64,000 nucleotides of DNA from Gymnodinialimonas sp. 57CJ19 (GCF_038396845.1 NZ_CP151587.1:3756001-3820000); one strand, 5' to 3'. Positions 18,740 through 29,157 are shown, counted from the first letter of the stretch. Translations and numbers: made by a program. Notes: a model not told the origin generated them from the sequence alone.

Positions 18740-20761
18740 TTATTCCGCCGCGATTGGTTCTTGGCGACGGGCTTTCGCCGCCGCAGCCAGCTCCGCCATC
18801 AAGGTGGAGGCCCGGGCGATCGGGTTGGTCAGATAATGATCTGCCACGGCCGAGGTGAAGCCCCCCTGCCCCATATCCGCCAAGGCCAAAGCCGCGCCTT
18901 CGTTCTCGGCAACCTCGTCTATCATCTTCAGATGGCCCGCATCAGCGGTCATCAACTGGCGCAATGCGGCAATCGAATCAAACGGCAGGACTGCGCCAAC
19001 TTCTGCGGACAACGCCCGAAGAATCGCCCAGTTCTCGCGGGCATCGCCGGGAGGGAAGCCCGCACGTTGCGCCATTTGTGGCCGTCCTTCGGTATTCACG
19101 AAGATGCCGGTTTCTTCCGTATAGGCCGCGCCGGGCAGAATCACGTCCGCGCGGTGCGCGCCACGATCCCCGTGGGAGCCTTGATAAATCACGAACGGCC
19201 CCGCAGGTACGGCCATCTCGTCCGCGCCGAGATTGTAGACCACATCGGCCCCGTCCAGCGCCGCATCCACGCCGCCTTCGGTCACTGCGCCCAGGTCCAT
19301 CGCGCCGACCCGTGCGGCCGCGGTGTGCAGCACCAGCAGCTTCGACTCGGTTTCCTCACAGAATTTTTGCACGTGGGCCAGAACGGCTTCGCCATCTTCG
19401 CCGGTCAATGCGCCTTGGCCGACGATCACAAGGCTCGCCTTGCCGATGACCGAGGGGTGATCGACACCCAATTGATCCGCCAGCGCCTTACGATCCGTGC
19501 CGAGGTGGACGTATTCGTATGTCAAATCAACCGCTTCGCCGATCAGGCCGACAACGGCGCCTTTGGTCCAAGCCTTGCGGATGCGGGCGTTCAACACCGG
19601 CGCTTCTGCGCGGGGGTTCGTGCCGACCAACATGATTGCCTGCGCGTCGTCGATGTCTTCAATGCTCGCGGTGCCCACGTAAGCGGCGCGGTTGCCGGCG
19701 GGCAGTTTCGCCCCATCGGTCCGGCATTCAACGTTGCCGCCTTGACCCTCGACCAGAGATTTCAGCGCGAATGTCGCCTCGGTCGAGGCCAGATCACCCA
19801 CCAGACCGGCCACTTTCGTGGCGCCTTTGATCTTCTCGGCCGTAAGGCCCATCGCCTCACCCCATGTGGCGGGGCGCAGCTTGCCGTTCTCGCGGATGTA
19901 GGGCTGGTCCAAACGCTGGCGCTTCAGCCCGTCCCAAACGTAGCGGGACTTATCGCTCAGCCACTCCTCGTTCACGCCATCATGGTTGCGCGGCAGGATA
20001 CGCATCACTTCGCGGCCCTTGGTGTCCACGCGGATGTTGGAGCCGAGCGCGTCCATTACGTCAATCGACTCGGTCTTGGTCAGTTCCCAAGGGCGGGCGG
20101 TGAAGGAGTAGGGCTTGTTGGTCAAAGCGCCCACGGGACACAGATCCACGATATTGCCCTGCATCTCTGATTCGAGCGTCGCACCCAGATAGCTGGTAAT
20201 CTCGGCATCTTCGCCCCGGCCCGTCTGGCCCAGTTCCGGCATGCCTGCCACTTCGGTGATGAAGCGCACGCAGCGCGTGCAGGAGATGCAGCGCGTCATC
20301 GCAGTGTCGACCAGCGGCCCCAGCTCCAGGTTGTCCACGGCGCGCTTGGGCTCGCGGAAGCGCGAGAAGTCGACGCCGTAGGCCATGGCCTGGTCCTGCA
20401 AATCGCACTCGCCGCCCTGATCGCAGATCGGGCAATCCAGCGGGTGGTTGATCAGGAGGAACTCCATCACGCCCTCACGGGCCTTTTTTACCATGGGCGA
20501 ATTGGTTTTCACGACCGGAGGCGCGCCTTCTGGTCCGGGGCGCAAATCCTTGACCTGCATGGCGCAAGACGCGGCGGGCTTGGGCGGGCCGCCCACGACT
20601 TCCACCAGACACATCCGGCAGTTGCCCGCGATCGTCAGACGCTCGTGATAGCAGAACCGTGGGATCTCAACCCCGGCCTGCTCGCAGGCCTGGATCAAGG
20701 TCATGGCGGGATCAACCTCTACCTCTGTATCGTCGATGATAATCGTGCGCAGATCGCTCAT
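18740..20761 (-). CDS. nuoG: NADH-quinone oxidoreductase subunit G
   Basis: This 673-residue peripheral-arm subunit carries several Fe-S clusters. Visible ligands are the [2Fe-2S] set ([20 protein letters not shown]), the His-containing set ([15 protein letters not shown] with upstream LINHPLDC) and the [4Fe-4S] set N4 ([13 protein letters not shown] ... CPVGALT). The C-terminal two-thirds is the molybdopterin-oxidoreductase-like domain without cofactor. Length fits the alphaproteobacterial form. Confidence 0.97.
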   Translation of the reverse strand: MSDLRTIIIDDTEVEVDPAMTLIQACEQAGVEIPRFCYHERLTIAGNCRMCLVEVVGGPPKPAASCAMQVKDLRPGPEGAPPVVKTNSPMVKKAREGVMEFLLINHPLDCPICDQGGECDLQDQAMAYGVDFSRFREPKRAVDNLELGPLVDTAMTRCISCTRCVRFITEVAGMPELGQTGRGEDAEITSYLGATLESEMQGNIVDLCPVGALTNKPYSFTARPWELTKTESIDVMDALGSNIRVDTKGREVMRILPRNHDGVNEEWLSDKSRYVWDGLKRQRLDQPYIRENGKLRPATWGEAMGLTAEKIKGATKVAGLVGDLASTEATFALKSLVEGQGGNVECRTDGAKLPAGNRAAYVGTASIEDIDDAQAIMLVGTNPRAEAPVLNARIRKAWTKGAVVGLIGEAVDLTYEYVHLGTDRKALADQLGVDHPSVIGKASLVIVGQGALTGEDGEAVLAHVQKFCEETESKLLVLHTAAARVGAMDLGAVTEGGVDAALDGADVVYNLGADEMAVPAGPFVIYQGSHGDRGAHRADVILPGAAYTEETGIFVNTEGRPQMAQRAGFPPGDARENWAILRALSAEVGAVLPFDSIAALRQLMTADAGHLKMIDEVAENEGAALALADMGQGGFTSAVADHYLTNPIARASTLMAELAAAAKARRQEPIAAE

Positions 20762-20824
20762 GGGTCGGTCCCTTTTTGGGCTCGCGCGGACACGCGCAAG
20801 CAGTCGTTTGACCCGCTTCTACCC

Positions 20825-21250
20825 CTACCGGAGCAATCTGCCAATCTGAGAGCCGGTGGTAATTTCGTCGCGGCCCAGGCGACAGACGCCTTCGGCATCG
20901 TCATGGGCCACGCCACGCTCGGCAAACCAGGCCTGCATGACGGCGTCATACCGTTGCTGTTCTGCCCGATTCTCGATGAAGGCGTAGACCTCGCGCCGGG
21001 TCAGGCCCAGTTCCAGGGCCCGGTCGCCCAGATTTTCGGCAAAGCCAAGGGCGCGCATCATGCGCGGGCTGATATCATCGCAGACATTCTGCATGTGCCG
21101 ACCCACGGCAATGACCGTCAGGCCCTGGTGGATTTCAGGGTCGTCGCGCAGCACCTGCCAGTTTTCGCTTTGCGCGTGGCTCATGGTCGTGAACAGGCCA
21201 AAGGCAAGCACCACGCCTGCGGCGGCCATAATACGGAAGGGGGTAATCAT
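20825..21250 (-). CDS. Exported DUF5333-like protein
   Basis: The 141-residue protein has a signal peptide (MITPFRIMAAAGVVLAFGLF ... SHAQS) and a mostly helical mature part with two cysteines (QNVCDDISPRMMRALGF and DAEGVCRLG). This matches my recollection of DUF5333 proteins found in Rhodobacteraceae nuo loci, but I could not check it. ATG at 21250 directly precedes the signal peptide; the frame stays open for 15 more codons upstream. It lies between a lipoprotein gene and nuoG on the nuo transcript. Function unknown. Confidence 0.75.
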   Translation of the reverse strand: MITPFRIMAAAGVVLAFGLFTTMSHAQSENWQVLRDDPEIHQGLTVIAVGRHMQNVCDDISPRMMRALGFAENLGDRALELGLTRREVYAFIENRAEQQRYDAVMQAWFAERGVAHDDAEGVCRLGRDEITTGSQIGRLLR

Positions 21251-21355
21251 TTTCGTTGTCGTCCCTTGAATGGTAAGTCCGTTTCCCGGCCGCATACATG
21301 GGCGCTGTGACGACGGTTATTCAATGTCACAAAGGAGTTATCCGCGCTTTCGGCG

Positions 21356-21736
21356 TCATTCCGCCCCGGAAAAGGCGGATGTGTCCTGCATGGGCACATC
21401 GCATCCGGCAGAAGACCAAACCCCTTCGTCCGCGGCCTCTCTCCAGCCGAAAAACAGCGGAACCTGAGGCACCGGCAAATCCCTGCAATGGGCCTCTAGC
21501 GCCTCTAATGCGGCATCTCGGGCCTCAAAGGGCACGGCGCGGCCATTGATCGTGCGCACCGCCAGGCCGCCTTGGATTGGGGTCGGTTCGATCACGCCGC
21601 CGTCTGGCAAGGCCACAGGATTGAAGATCGTCACGTCCGGCTCAGGCACGACGCGAAGCGGGCCGATGGAGGTCACGTAGACCTGAGGTGTTACGCAAGC
21701 AGCCAATAGCAGCGGCGCCGCCCAATGGGCTTTCAT
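21356..21736 (-). CDS. Small putative lipoprotein
   Basis: The 126-residue product starts MKAHWAAPLLLAACVTP with lipobox LAAC (Cys14). The mature part includes VIEPTPIQGGLAVRTINGRAV and two later cysteines (EAHCRDLP, SSAGCDVP). The ATG overlaps the stop of the upstream membrane protein by four bases, so the two are translationally coupled. Frames upstream in the same phase look non-coding, which supports this start. Family not recognised. Confidence 0.65.
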   Translation of the reverse strand: MKAHWAAPLLLAACVTPQVYVTSIGPLRVVPEPDVTIFNPVALPDGGVIEPTPIQGGLAVRTINGRAVPFEARDAALEALEAHCRDLPVPQVPLFFGWREAADEGVWSSAGCDVPMQDTSAFSGAE

Positions 21737-21990
21737 ATCCGAACGCCCCAAAACGTCACGATCAGCCAAACCAGCAACGTCATGAACAGCAGCGCCAAGA
21801 CGATGTAGATCGCCGCCTCCATTCTTTCGGGAGTGTTGAGGATAATCGCCACCCCCGAGGCGATCATGCCGCCCATCACCGCGCCCAATATCGCGCCGCC
21901 AACGCCCCATTGCCCATAGCCCAACGTCGCGCCAAGCACCGCGAAAGCCAAATAAATCAACGCCAGTGAATACCAGTAAACACGCACCAT
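21733..21990 (-). CDS. Small membrane protein
   Basis: The 85-residue protein has three predicted membrane segments (WYSLALIYLAFAVLGATLGYG, a Gly-rich AILGAVMGGMIASGVAIIL, and AIYIVLALLFMTLLVWLIV, each given in part). It overlaps the downstream lipoprotein start (ATGA). The 217 bases between it and nuoF upstream carry no recognisable gene. Function unknown. Confidence 0.65.
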   Translation of the reverse strand: MVRVYWYSLALIYLAFAVLGATLGYGQWGVGGAILGAVMGGMIASGVAIILNTPERMEAAIYIVLALLFMTLLVWLIVTFWGVRI

Positions 21991-22207
21991 AGTGCCGCCC
22001 TTTGCCCTTACCACGCCAATCCGTCACACAATGCGCGGTTGGTCATTTTGCAGGCAGGGTAGGAAAAAGCGGGGTTTTCGGCAAGAAGGGCAGCGGCGTT
22101 GTTGCCCATTGGTGAGTCCGCCGCGCCACAGGACGCGCGACGAGAGCTATCCCCACGCGCGCGCCCCCTTGGGCCGTGTTTCGCAAATTTAGCGATAATC
22201 GCCGCGA
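21991..22207. other. Intergenic stretch downstream of nuoF
   Basis: This 217-base gap within the nuo block, between the nuoF stop and the small membrane protein gene, has no convincing coding frame, tRNA or clear terminator. I see nothing specific in it. Confidence 0.4.
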
Positions 22208-23503
22208 TTATTCGGCGGCGATTTCCACGACACCGCCGCGCTTCACGCGAATGCGGTCTTCAATCTCGTCGCGGAAGTTGCGAATCAGACCTTGGATCGG
22301 CCAAGCCGCCGCGTCGCCGAGGGCGCAGATCGTGTGGCCTTCGACTTGCTTGGTAACGTCAAACAGCATGTCGATCTCCTCGACCCGCGCCTCGCCCTTC
22401 ACCAAGCGTTCCATCACGCGCATCATCCAGCCGGTGCCTTCGCGGCAGGGCGTGCATTGCCCGCACGACTCATGCTTGTAGAACGCGGCCAGACGCCAGA
22501 TCGCTTTGATCATATCGGTCGAGTTATCCATCACGATGACCGCCGCCGTACCCAGACCGGACTGCAAATCATTGCGCAGGTAATCGAAATCCATGATCGC
22601 CTCGCGCATGTGCTCTCCCCGAACACACGGCACCGAGGACCCACCGGGAATCACCGCCTTCAGGTTGTCCCACCCGCCGCGAATACCGCCGCAGTGCTTG
22701 TCGATCAGCTCTTCAAACGTGATACTCATCGCTTCTTCCACGACACAGGGCTGGTTCACGTGGCCCGAAATCGCGAACAGCTTGGTGCCTGCATTGTTGG
22801 GGCGACCGAAACCTGCGAACCATTCAGCACCCCGGCGCAGGATCGTCGGGACAACGGCGATTGATTCGACGTTGTTGACCGTGGTGGGGCAGCCATAGAG
22901 ACCCGCGCCCGCGGGGAACGGCGGCTTCATGCGAGGCATGCCCTTGCGGCCTTCCAGCGATTCGAGCAGCGCGGTTTCTTCGCCGCAGATGTAGGCGCCC
23001 GCACCGTGGGCCAGATACAGATCAAAGTCCCACCCGCTGTCAGCGGCGTTCTTTCCCAGAAGACCATCGTCATAGGCCGCGTCGATCGCGGCCTGCAGCG
23101 CCTCGCGCTCGCGGATGTATTCGCCGCGGATGTAGATGTAGCAGGCGTTGGCGTTCATCGCGAAGCTGGCAATCAGGCAGCCCTCAATCAACGTATGGGG
23201 ATCATTGCGCATGATCTCCCGGTCTTTGCAGGTGCCGGGCTCGGATTCGTCGGCGTTCACGACCAGATACGCCGGGCGTCCGTCCGATTCCTTGGGCATG
23301 AACGACCACTTCAGACCGGTCGGGAAACCCGCGCCACCACGTCCACGCAGGCCCGAGGCTTTCATGATCTCGACAATCTTGTCACGGCCCAAGCCGATCA
23401 AATCCTTGGTGCCATCCCAATGGCCGCGCGCCTTGGCGCCCGCAAGCGTCCGGTCGTGCATGCCGTAGATATTGGTGAAGATCCGGTCTTTATCTTGCAA
23501 CAT
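22208..23503 (-). CDS. nuoF: NADH-quinone oxidoreductase subunit F
   Basis: NuoF is the NADH-oxidising subunit with FMN and [4Fe-4S] cluster N3. The 431-residue protein shows the glycine-rich nucleotide motif [16 protein letters not shown], the FMN/NAD region [19 protein letters not shown], and cluster ligands [16 protein letters not shown] with a later Cys (HTICALGDA). ATG at 23503 ([14 protein letters not shown]) is the family start; the open frame upstream to 23692 does not look coding. Confidence 0.97.
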   Translation of the reverse strand: MLQDKDRIFTNIYGMHDRTLAGAKARGHWDGTKDLIGLGRDKIVEIMKASGLRGRGGAGFPTGLKWSFMPKESDGRPAYLVVNADESEPGTCKDREIMRNDPHTLIEGCLIASFAMNANACYIYIRGEYIREREALQAAIDAAYDDGLLGKNAADSGWDFDLYLAHGAGAYICGEETALLESLEGRKGMPRMKPPFPAGAGLYGCPTTVNNVESIAVVPTILRRGAEWFAGFGRPNNAGTKLFAISGHVNQPCVVEEAMSITFEELIDKHCGGIRGGWDNLKAVIPGGSSVPCVRGEHMREAIMDFDYLRNDLQSGLGTAAVIVMDNSTDMIKAIWRLAAFYKHESCGQCTPCREGTGWMMRVMERLVKGEARVEEIDMLFDVTKQVEGHTICALGDAAAWPIQGLIRNFRDEIEDRIRVKRGGVVEIAAE

Positions 23504-23538
23504 GTGCTCAAGTCCTTGGTCGGTGCGCGCGATGGATC

Positions 23539-23784
23539 TTAGCGGTGATCCGGGTCGCGCTTTCGCTCTTTCCACACCCAATACGTCACCACGAGCGCCC
23601 ACACCAGTGCCGCAAACGCCGCAAGGTCGAAGAGAAACGCGAAGCGCGGTTGCCAACCTTGCTGGCCCCCGATGAATTGAGCGCCCATCCACACCACCAT
23701 CGTGATCGCCATCACCGCCGCCGCACGCCTGATTTGGCGGACCCTGCGGCGCTCTGCTTCCGAGATCTTTGGGGTGTTTGGCAT
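23539..23784 (-). CDS. DUF5337-like small membrane protein
   Basis: The 81-residue protein has a basic N terminus ([13 protein letters not shown]) and two membrane spans, then ends [17 protein letters not shown]. It matches my recollection of the DUF5337 family found in Rhodobacteraceae nuo loci (unchecked). ATG at 23784 is chosen because the upstream in-frame residues look non-coding. It lies between the helix-hairpin-helix protein gene and nuoF, reading the same way. Function unknown. Confidence 0.75.
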   Translation of the reverse strand: MPNTPKISEAERRRVRQIRRAAAVMAITMVVWMGAQFIGGQQGWQPRFAFLFDLAAFAALVWALVVTYWVWKERKRDPDHR

Positions 23785-23882
23785 GTTTAAGCGCCCCGTG
23801 GCGGCTGCGGTGTCATGAAAAAGGATGCGCGACTTGGCCGCACATCCCAACCTATGTAGCGCCCGAAGGCGGCGCGGTCAGA

Positions 23883-24809
23883 TCAATAGACGTTACCGTC
23901 GTCAACCTTCTTGGAAAACTCGGTTTCTTGACCCGAGGCCAGCAAGGCAGCCTGTTCCACCCATGCATCCCGTGTCACCCGGCCCTTGAAGCCTTTGAGG
24001 TTCTGATCGACCCAGCGCACCTCGTCGGGCGTCCAAGCGGCGATCTGGTCGAAGTGGTAGAAGCCGAGCGCGTTGCACATCTGCTCCATTTTCGGGCCAA
24101 CGCCCTTGATCCGCTTCAGGTCGTCGGCTGTGCCGCCCCTTGGGCCATCCAGCGCGGCGGGGCGTGTGCCCTCCATCTCTGCGGGGGGCGGGGCCGCCGC
24201 GATTGTTTCTGCGGCGTCACTGGCGGCATTTGCTTCAGCGGTGGCTTGCGCTTCCACACGCGCGGCAGCGTCGGCTTCGGCTTGAGCAACCGCAGCGGCT
24301 TCAGCCGCCCGATCCGCTTCGCCCAATGCTGCTTCCGTCTGCTCAGTGGCAGCATCGGCAGCGCGGTCCAGTTCGATCTGTTCTGCGTGGGCCAGTTCTG
24401 CTTCGGCGGCGGCCGCATCTTCAGACGCGCGCAGCGCTGTTTCCTCTGCCTCTTCGGCAGCAGCGGCGACTTCTTCCACGACCGGGTGCGTTGCTTCAGG
24501 CTCAGCGACAGGTTCCACGGCTGCGGCAGGCGCCACGGTGGGCGTAGGCGTAGGCGACGGAGCAGGCGCAGGCGCAGACGCGGCGGAAGCCGTGGCAGCT
24601 CCGGCACCCTGACCGGACCCCACCTGTTCACGGCACATCATCCACGTCAGCAACGCGCCGAGGATCACCGCGCACAGGACGCCCAACAACAGACCCGCGA
24701 AGAACGACCAGTCGCCCAATCCCCACAGCACCAGCCACAGGACAATGCCCGTCACGATGGCGATGCCCCATGTCCATTTACGGCACTCGGCCCCAGCGGA
24801 ATTATTCAT
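23883..24809 (-). CDS. Membrane-anchored protein with C-terminal helix-hairpin-helix domain shared with NuoE
   Basis: The 308-residue protein has two N-terminal transmembrane segments (about residues 13-31 and 36-57) and a Pro/Thr/Ala linker. A long Ala/Glu-rich segment, probably coiled coil, covers about residues 105-205. From residue 229 there is a helix-hairpin-helix-like domain beginning DDLKRIKGVGPKMEQ and continuing [11 protein letters not shown]. The same domain, roughly two-thirds identical, ends the NuoE encoded just upstream. In other proteins this fold binds DNA or protein. Its presence twice in a respiratory operon suggests a family-specific complex I assembly or interaction module, which is inference. 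Confidence 0.8.
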   Translation of the reverse strand: MNNSAGAECRKWTWGIAIVTGIVLWLVLWGLGDWSFFAGLLLGVLCAVILGALLTWMMCREQVGSGQGAGAATASAASAPAPAPSPTPTPTVAPAAAVEPVAEPEATHPVVEEVAAAAEEAEETALRASEDAAAAEAELAHAEQIELDRAADAATEQTEAALGEADRAAEAAAVAQAEADAAARVEAQATAEANAASDAAETIAAAPPPAEMEGTRPAALDGPRGGTADDLKRIKGVGPKMEQMCNALGFYHFDQIAAWTPDEVRWVDQNLKGFKGRVTRDAWVEQAALLASGQETEFSKKVDDGNVY

Positions 24810-25016
24810 GTGTGAACCCCCAAGTTCGTCATTTGTTGTGTGTTGTGCATAGTCTTAACGCACCAAGCCCCCGGTGTCTTCCACCGAGTTGACATGATGC
24901 CGCAGGGGGCAGTTGACCTGTGCAAATGGGGTCACACTCCGAAGGGGGTTTCCCCTTGGTCGGGGACGCTTTCCGCAGCGACTTACGCCCCGGAAAACGG
25001 CCAACCGCGAGGGGGC

Positions 25017-26210
25017 TTACCCCTCGGCAGCGAAAGCAGCGGCTTGGCCGATCCAATCGTCACGCTCGATCCGGCCTTTGAACGTCAGGCGGGCATCGAC
25101 CCAAGCGACCTCTGCCGGGCCCCAGGCTGCGATTTGGTCGAAGTGGTAGAAACCCAACTCGTTCAGCACGCCTTCCAGCTTCGGTCCCACGCCGGAAATC
25201 CGCTTCAGGTCATCGGCGCCACCCTCGCGGGCGGCTGTCAGCAGTTCGGGCTTTTGCTCCACGACTGCGGCCTCAGCCCCATCCGTCGGTGCAGCCACCT
25301 TGGGCGCCGAGCCGGCTGCCGCATGGGTGCCGTCCGGGGCGGGGTTCGGCGTATCCTTGGCCGGAGGGGCGCTGGCCTTGGGCCGGGCCTTCTCGGTAGC
25401 AGGCGCTTCCTGCTTGGTGATGCCGGTCTTGTCGGCTGATTTGTCTTTGGCCCGGTTCGCAGGCTTGGGACGCTCTGGCTCCGCCGGAATGCCCTCGCCG
25501 GATTGACGCCCCCATGGGGCCAGCATCGGCACTTCGGTGCCGTCGATCCGCTTGATCGTGTCGCCAATATCCGCCGCCAATCGGGCAGAGATGTTCAGCT
25601 CGTCCCGGCCCGCTTCATACTCGGTCAGGGATGTCAGGCCGCCCGCAGGTTCCGAGGCATAGCGCCCGTTTTGCGGCCCCGGCGTCGGCACCTCACCGCG
25701 CGCCATGGCGTCGATGATGCCGGCAAAGCTTTCGGCCGTCAGGTCTTCGTAGTAATCTTTCCCGATCTGGGCCATCGGCGCGTTAGAGCACGCGCCCAGG
25801 CATTCGACTTCTTCCCAGCTGAACTTGCCGTCCGCACTGATTTGATGCGCCTTGGGGGCGATCTTCTCTCTCGCCACGGCGATCAGGTCTTCCGCGCCGC
25901 AGATCATGCACGACAAGGTGCCGCAAATCTGAATGTGTGCGACCGAGCCCACGGGGGCAAGTTGGAACATGAAGTAGAACGTCGCCACTTCCAGCGCCCG
26001 GATGTAGGCCAAACCCAGCATATCAGCCACGTATTCAATCGCAGGGCGGGTCAACCATCCCTCTTGCTCTTGCGCACGCCACAACAGGGGAATGATCGCG
26101 GAAGCCGCGCGCCCCTCGGGGTATTTGGTGATCTGAGCCTCAGCCCACTCCTGATTGTCAGGCGTGAAGGCAAAGCTTGAAGGCTGCTCGGGGTGGAGGC
26201 GTCGGAGCAT
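25017..26210 (-). CDS. nuoE: NADH-quinone oxidoreductase subunit E with C-terminal extension
   Basis: NuoE (24 kDa subunit) holds [2Fe-2S] cluster N1a. The ligands are visible: [10 protein letters not shown], and later [10 protein letters not shown]. The canonical subunit ends near residue 210. The 397-residue product continues with a Pro/Ala/Lys-rich linker (about 250-325) and a final helix-hairpin-helix-like domain from residue 333 ([15 protein letters not shown] ... [11 protein letters not shown]). This domain is also found in the next gene. The fusion nearly doubles the usual length. Confidence 0.95.
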   Translation of the reverse strand: MLRRLHPEQPSSFAFTPDNQEWAEAQITKYPEGRAASAIIPLLWRAQEQEGWLTRPAIEYVADMLGLAYIRALEVATFYFMFQLAPVGSVAHIQICGTLSCMICGAEDLIAVAREKIAPKAHQISADGKFSWEEVECLGACSNAPMAQIGKDYYEDLTAESFAGIIDAMARGEVPTPGPQNGRYASEPAGGLTSLTEYEAGRDELNISARLAADIGDTIKRIDGTEVPMLAPWGRQSGEGIPAEPERPKPANRAKDKSADKTGITKQEAPATEKARPKASAPPAKDTPNPAPDGTHAAAGSAPKVAAPTDGAEAAVVEQKPELLTAAREGGADDLKRISGVGPKLEGVLNELGFYHFDQIAAWGPAEVAWVDARLTFKGRIERDDWIGQAAAFAAEG

Positions 26211-26301
26211 CGGTATCGTCCCTGGCGTTCATCTGTTGTGCAGGGTTTCGCGCAATCCGGCCCGGTTGTCCATGCGCGGGAGGGCCGCAGGGGCGGTTCC
26301 T

Positions 26302-27141
26302 TCACTCAAATTGCGCATCTCCGGGGGGAAGAGCTTCAATCGCGGCGCGGCGTTCGGCAAAAGTTGCAGCGCAAAGGGGCTCTGGCACGGTTAAATAAGC
26401 CTCTCCGCTTTCTACGACGCCACCGTCCAGCAATGGCACGATGACCGACGCCAGCGTGTTTTCGAATCCAAATGCGCCCATTCCCGCCGTGGCCCCGGCT
26501 TGGGGCGCCCGGCAGCCCTGCGACACGATCCATTCCACGAACATGGTTCTTGCGCCCCGGCGGCTGGCGGTGAAGCTAAGCTGGTTGCTTGCGGGCAATA
26601 TCAGCATTTCCCCGACCTGTGCGGCAAAGCTCTCAAGCACGGTATCATCGGCGTCGCAAACTCGGTCCGCCATCACTGCGCTGGAAAAAGACCGGCTCAT
26701 GTGGATCAGGTTCACCGTGTCCAGGTTTCGCAAGTGTCCCATGATTTCTTCTCTGGGGCCAAGGGGCAGGAACAGCGCATCCGCCCCCGCTTCGGTCACG
26801 ACGCAGCCGTTGTCACGAATGGCGCGCATCGTTGCCACCAGGCTTTCCGGTGCGGGCGCCGCCGTTTCCGTCGCCCCGGCACAAGCCCCGCCCACCATCA
26901 CCAATTCGCCGCCTTGAAGCTGTAGGATTCCCGCATTCAGTAGCTCATTACCACTGGCCTCCAGCGCCGCCGAGCTTTGGCCCAACGCCGCAAACAATGC
27001 CTCTTGATTGCCCTCATTCACCACACATCCCGCAGCCGCGACAGCATCCATCAAGGCCAGTGCATCCGCCGATTGCGCAAGGGTAGGCGCGGCCCAAAAC
27101 GATGCGGCCCCAATCAGACCGGCACTGAGAATTGCTTTCAT
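26302..27141 (-). CDS. Secreted protein with three tandem two-cysteine modules
   Basis: The 279-residue product has a signal peptide ending in TLAQS near residue 24. The mature chain contains three related modules. Each begins with a G-C pair followed 47-49 residues later by a second Cys: Cys39/Cys87, Cys113/Cys162 and Cys210/Cys257. Modules 1 and 3 also share a LLxxGxL...GGEL/GEAYL-like stretch before the second Cys. The spacing suggests one disulfide per module in the periplasm. A one-module relative is encoded by the next gene upstream. Family not recognised; it sits between nuoD and nuoE. Confidence 0.75.
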   Translation of the reverse strand: MKAILSAGLIGAASFWAAPTLAQSADALALMDAVAAAGCVVNEGNQEALFAALGQSSAALEASGNELLNAGILQLQGGELVMVGGACAGATETAAPAPESLVATMRAIRDNGCVVTEAGADALFLPLGPREEIMGHLRNLDTVNLIHMSRSFSSAVMADRVCDADDTVLESFAAQVGEMLILPASNQLSFTASRRGARTMFVEWIVSQGCRAPQAGATAGMGAFGFENTLASVIVPLLDGGVVESGEAYLTVPEPLCAATFAERRAAIEALPPGDAQFE

Positions 27142-27442
27142 CGGGGGGCTCCTGTAGCGGCATTGATCTGGTCAATTTTGACTAAATAAAGATTCTGAAA
27201 GAAGTAGGGCGTCTTTCTTGGGTTAATGCAAGAAAAACGCCCTCGCCCGGGCCGGACCCCTTCTTTCCGCCGGGCTAACTGGTGCAAGCCGCGCCGCTGC
27301 GGCGCGTTCACTGGCCAAGACGTGTCTCGTCGCGCGGGATGCGGCGAGGAAAGAGGCGTCTTGGTCAGTCATTCAGGCTCACGTATTCGTGACACCAATT
27401 TGGCCGGAGAGGCGGCAGGCGACAACGGAGGGAATCCGTAAG
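27142..27442. other. Intergenic region with strong hairpin
   Basis: This 301-base gap between two same-strand secreted-protein genes contains a long hairpin at 27207-27242: a 14-bp stem with one mismatch and an 8-base loop, starting GGGCGTCTTTCTTG. No T run follows it on either strand, so it need not be a terminator. A second, weaker inverted repeat (CCAAGACG ... CGTCTTGG) lies near 27315-27365. No coding frame is convincing here. Confidence 0.5.
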
Positions 27443-27805
27443 TTACTCGGTCTGGGCGGGCGTGGTTTCATCGTCCGGTTGCGCGGGTTCCATGCTGGCC
27501 TCTGCATCTGCCTCAGGCTCCACACACAGACCCCAGTTCACCAGGGTCATCGTGCCTTGACCACTGGGCATCAGAAACCCGTCGCGCATCAGCGGCACGG
27601 CCATCTGAGGGAATTGCGCATTCTCAAGGCCAAGTTCTTCCAACATCCCGTTCACATCATCCTGATGCAAAACGCAGCCTTGAGCGGCCACCGCTTCGGC
27701 CAGCAGAAATCCGGGGTGGTCTTCCGGCGTCACCGCCTGCGCCGTCGCCACACAAGGGACAACTGCGAGGAGCGTAGCGAGGAGGGGTTGGGTCAATCTA
27801 GTCAC
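27443..27805 (-). CDS. Secreted one-module two-cysteine protein
   Basis: From a GTG at 27805 this encodes 120 residues with a signal peptide (ending CVATAQA). GAAGGA lies 9-10 bases before the GTG, which decides the start; residues encoded further upstream look non-coding. The mature part is one copy of the module seen in the neighbouring 279-residue protein: AVAAQGCVL at the start (Cys44) and TLVNWGLC at the end (Cys94), 50 residues apart. An acidic, Pro-rich tail follows. It probably lies on the nuo transcript between nuoD and nuoE. Function unknown. Confidence 0.7.
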   Translation of the reverse strand: MTRLTQPLLATLLAVVPCVATAQAVTPEDHPGFLLAEAVAAQGCVLHQDDVNGMLEELGLENAQFPQMAVPLMRDGFLMPSGQGTMTLVNWGLCVEPEADAEASMEPAQPDDETTPAQTE

Positions 27806-27918
27806 AGCGAAGCGTCCTTCATTTGGGGTCGTCCAGACCCTACCACGCCCCGAAGATAGCAAAAGGGCAGGCAACCCTCCGGTCCCCTGCCCTTTCAAAT
27901 CACAAAGCCGTGCGGCGA

Positions 27919-29157
27919 TTACCGGTCCACTTCGCCAAACACGATATCAAGGCTGCCCAGAACCGCCGAAACATCCGCCAGCTGGTGGCCCTTGCACAGG
28001 TGATCCATCGCTTGCAAATGCGCAAAACCCGGCGCGCGCAGCTTGGCGCGGTAGGGTTTGTTGGTGCCATCGGCCACCAGATACACGCCGAACTCGCCCT
28101 TGGGGGCCTCGACGCTGGCGTAAATCTCGCCCTCGGGCACGTGGAAACCTTCGGTATAAAGCTTGAAGTGGTGAATCAGCGCTTCCATCGACGTCTTCAT
28201 GTCGCCCCGTGTCGGTGGCGTCATCTTGCCCCGCGCCATGATCTCTCCGGGCTCGTTGCGCAGTTTCTCGCAGGCCTGATGGATGATCTTGGTCGATTCG
28301 CGCATCTCGGCCATGCGGCACAGGTAGCGATCGTAGCAGTCGCCGTTCTTGCCCACGGGGATCTGGAAATCGAACTCGTCATAGCACTCATAGGGCTGCG
28401 CACGGCGCAAATCCCATGCAAAGCCCGAGCCGCGCACCATCACGCCCGAGAAACCCCAGTCCTGAATATCTTCCTCGGTCACCACGCCAATATCGACGTT
28501 ACGCTGCTTGAAAATGCGGTTCTCCGACAGCAGCCCGTCGATGTCGTTCAGCATGTTGGGAAACTCGTGGGCCCAGGTGTCGATGTCTTCGATCAACTCT
28601 GGCGGCAGGTCTTGGTGCACACCGCCGGGACGGAAATAGGCCGCGTGCAGACGCGCCCCCGAGGCCCGCTCGTAGAAAATCATCAGCTTTTCGCGCTCTT
28701 CAAATCCCCAAAGGGGCGGCGTCAACGCGCCCACGTCCAAGGCCTGCGTCGTCACGTTCAGCAAGTGGTTCAGAATACGGCCGATTTCGCAGTACAGCAC
28801 CCGGATCAGCTGGGCGCGGCGGGGCACTTCGGTGCCTGTCATCCGCTCGATCGCCAGGCACCATGCGTGCTCCTGGTTCATCGTGCCAACATAGTCGAGC
28901 CGGTCGAAGTAGGGCAGGTTTTGCAGGTACGTCCGGCTTTCCATCAGCTTTTCGGTGCCACGGTGCAGCAGCCCGATGTGCGGGTCGCAGCGTTCGCAAA
29001 TCTCGCCGTCCAGTTCCAACACCAGACGCAACACGCCGTGGGCCGCGGGATGCTGAGGGCCGAAGTTCAGGTTGAAGTTCCTGATCTTCTGCTCACCGGT
29101 CTCGAAATCGGTGGAGCCGTCATCGTAGGTGTTCACGCGGATATCGCCGTCCATCAT
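27919..29157 (-). CDS. nuoD: NADH-quinone oxidoreductase subunit D
   Basis: The 412-residue 49-kDa subunit helps form the quinone site. Hallmarks are [21 protein letters not shown] near the N terminus, [13 protein letters not shown], and a C-terminal [19 protein letters not shown]. Two adjacent ATGs (29157 and 29154) are possible starts; the stop of the sulfotransferase gene overlaps them (ATGATG/TGA), giving tight coupling. NuoC is normally adjacent to NuoD, but here a sulfotransferase gene separates them. Confidence 0.96.
   Translation of the reverse strand: MMDGDIRVNTYDDGSTDFETGEQKIRNFNLNFGPQHPAAHGVLRLVLELDGEICERCDPHIGLLHRGTEKLMESRTYLQNLPYFDRLDYVGTMNQEHAWCLAIERMTGTEVPRRAQLIRVLYCEIGRILNHLLNVTTQALDVGALTPPLWGFEEREKLMIFYERASGARLHAAYFRPGGVHQDLPPELIEDIDTWAHEFPNMLNDIDGLLSENRIFKQRNVDIGVVTEEDIQDWGFSGVMVRGSGFAWDLRRAQPYECYDEFDFQIPVGKNGDCYDRYLCRMAEMRESTKIIHQACEKLRNEPGEIMARGKMTPPTRGDMKTSMEALIHHFKLYTEGFHVPEGEIYASVEAPKGEFGVYLVADGTNKPYRAKLRAPGFAHLQAMDHLCKGHQLADVSAVLGSLDIVFGEVDR

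Noticed and set aside
24829..25056. 75-codon minus-strand frame overlapping the end of nuoE
   Set aside because: It overlaps nuoE in another frame, and its residues look like random GC-rich translation; the gap itself has no ribosome site for it.
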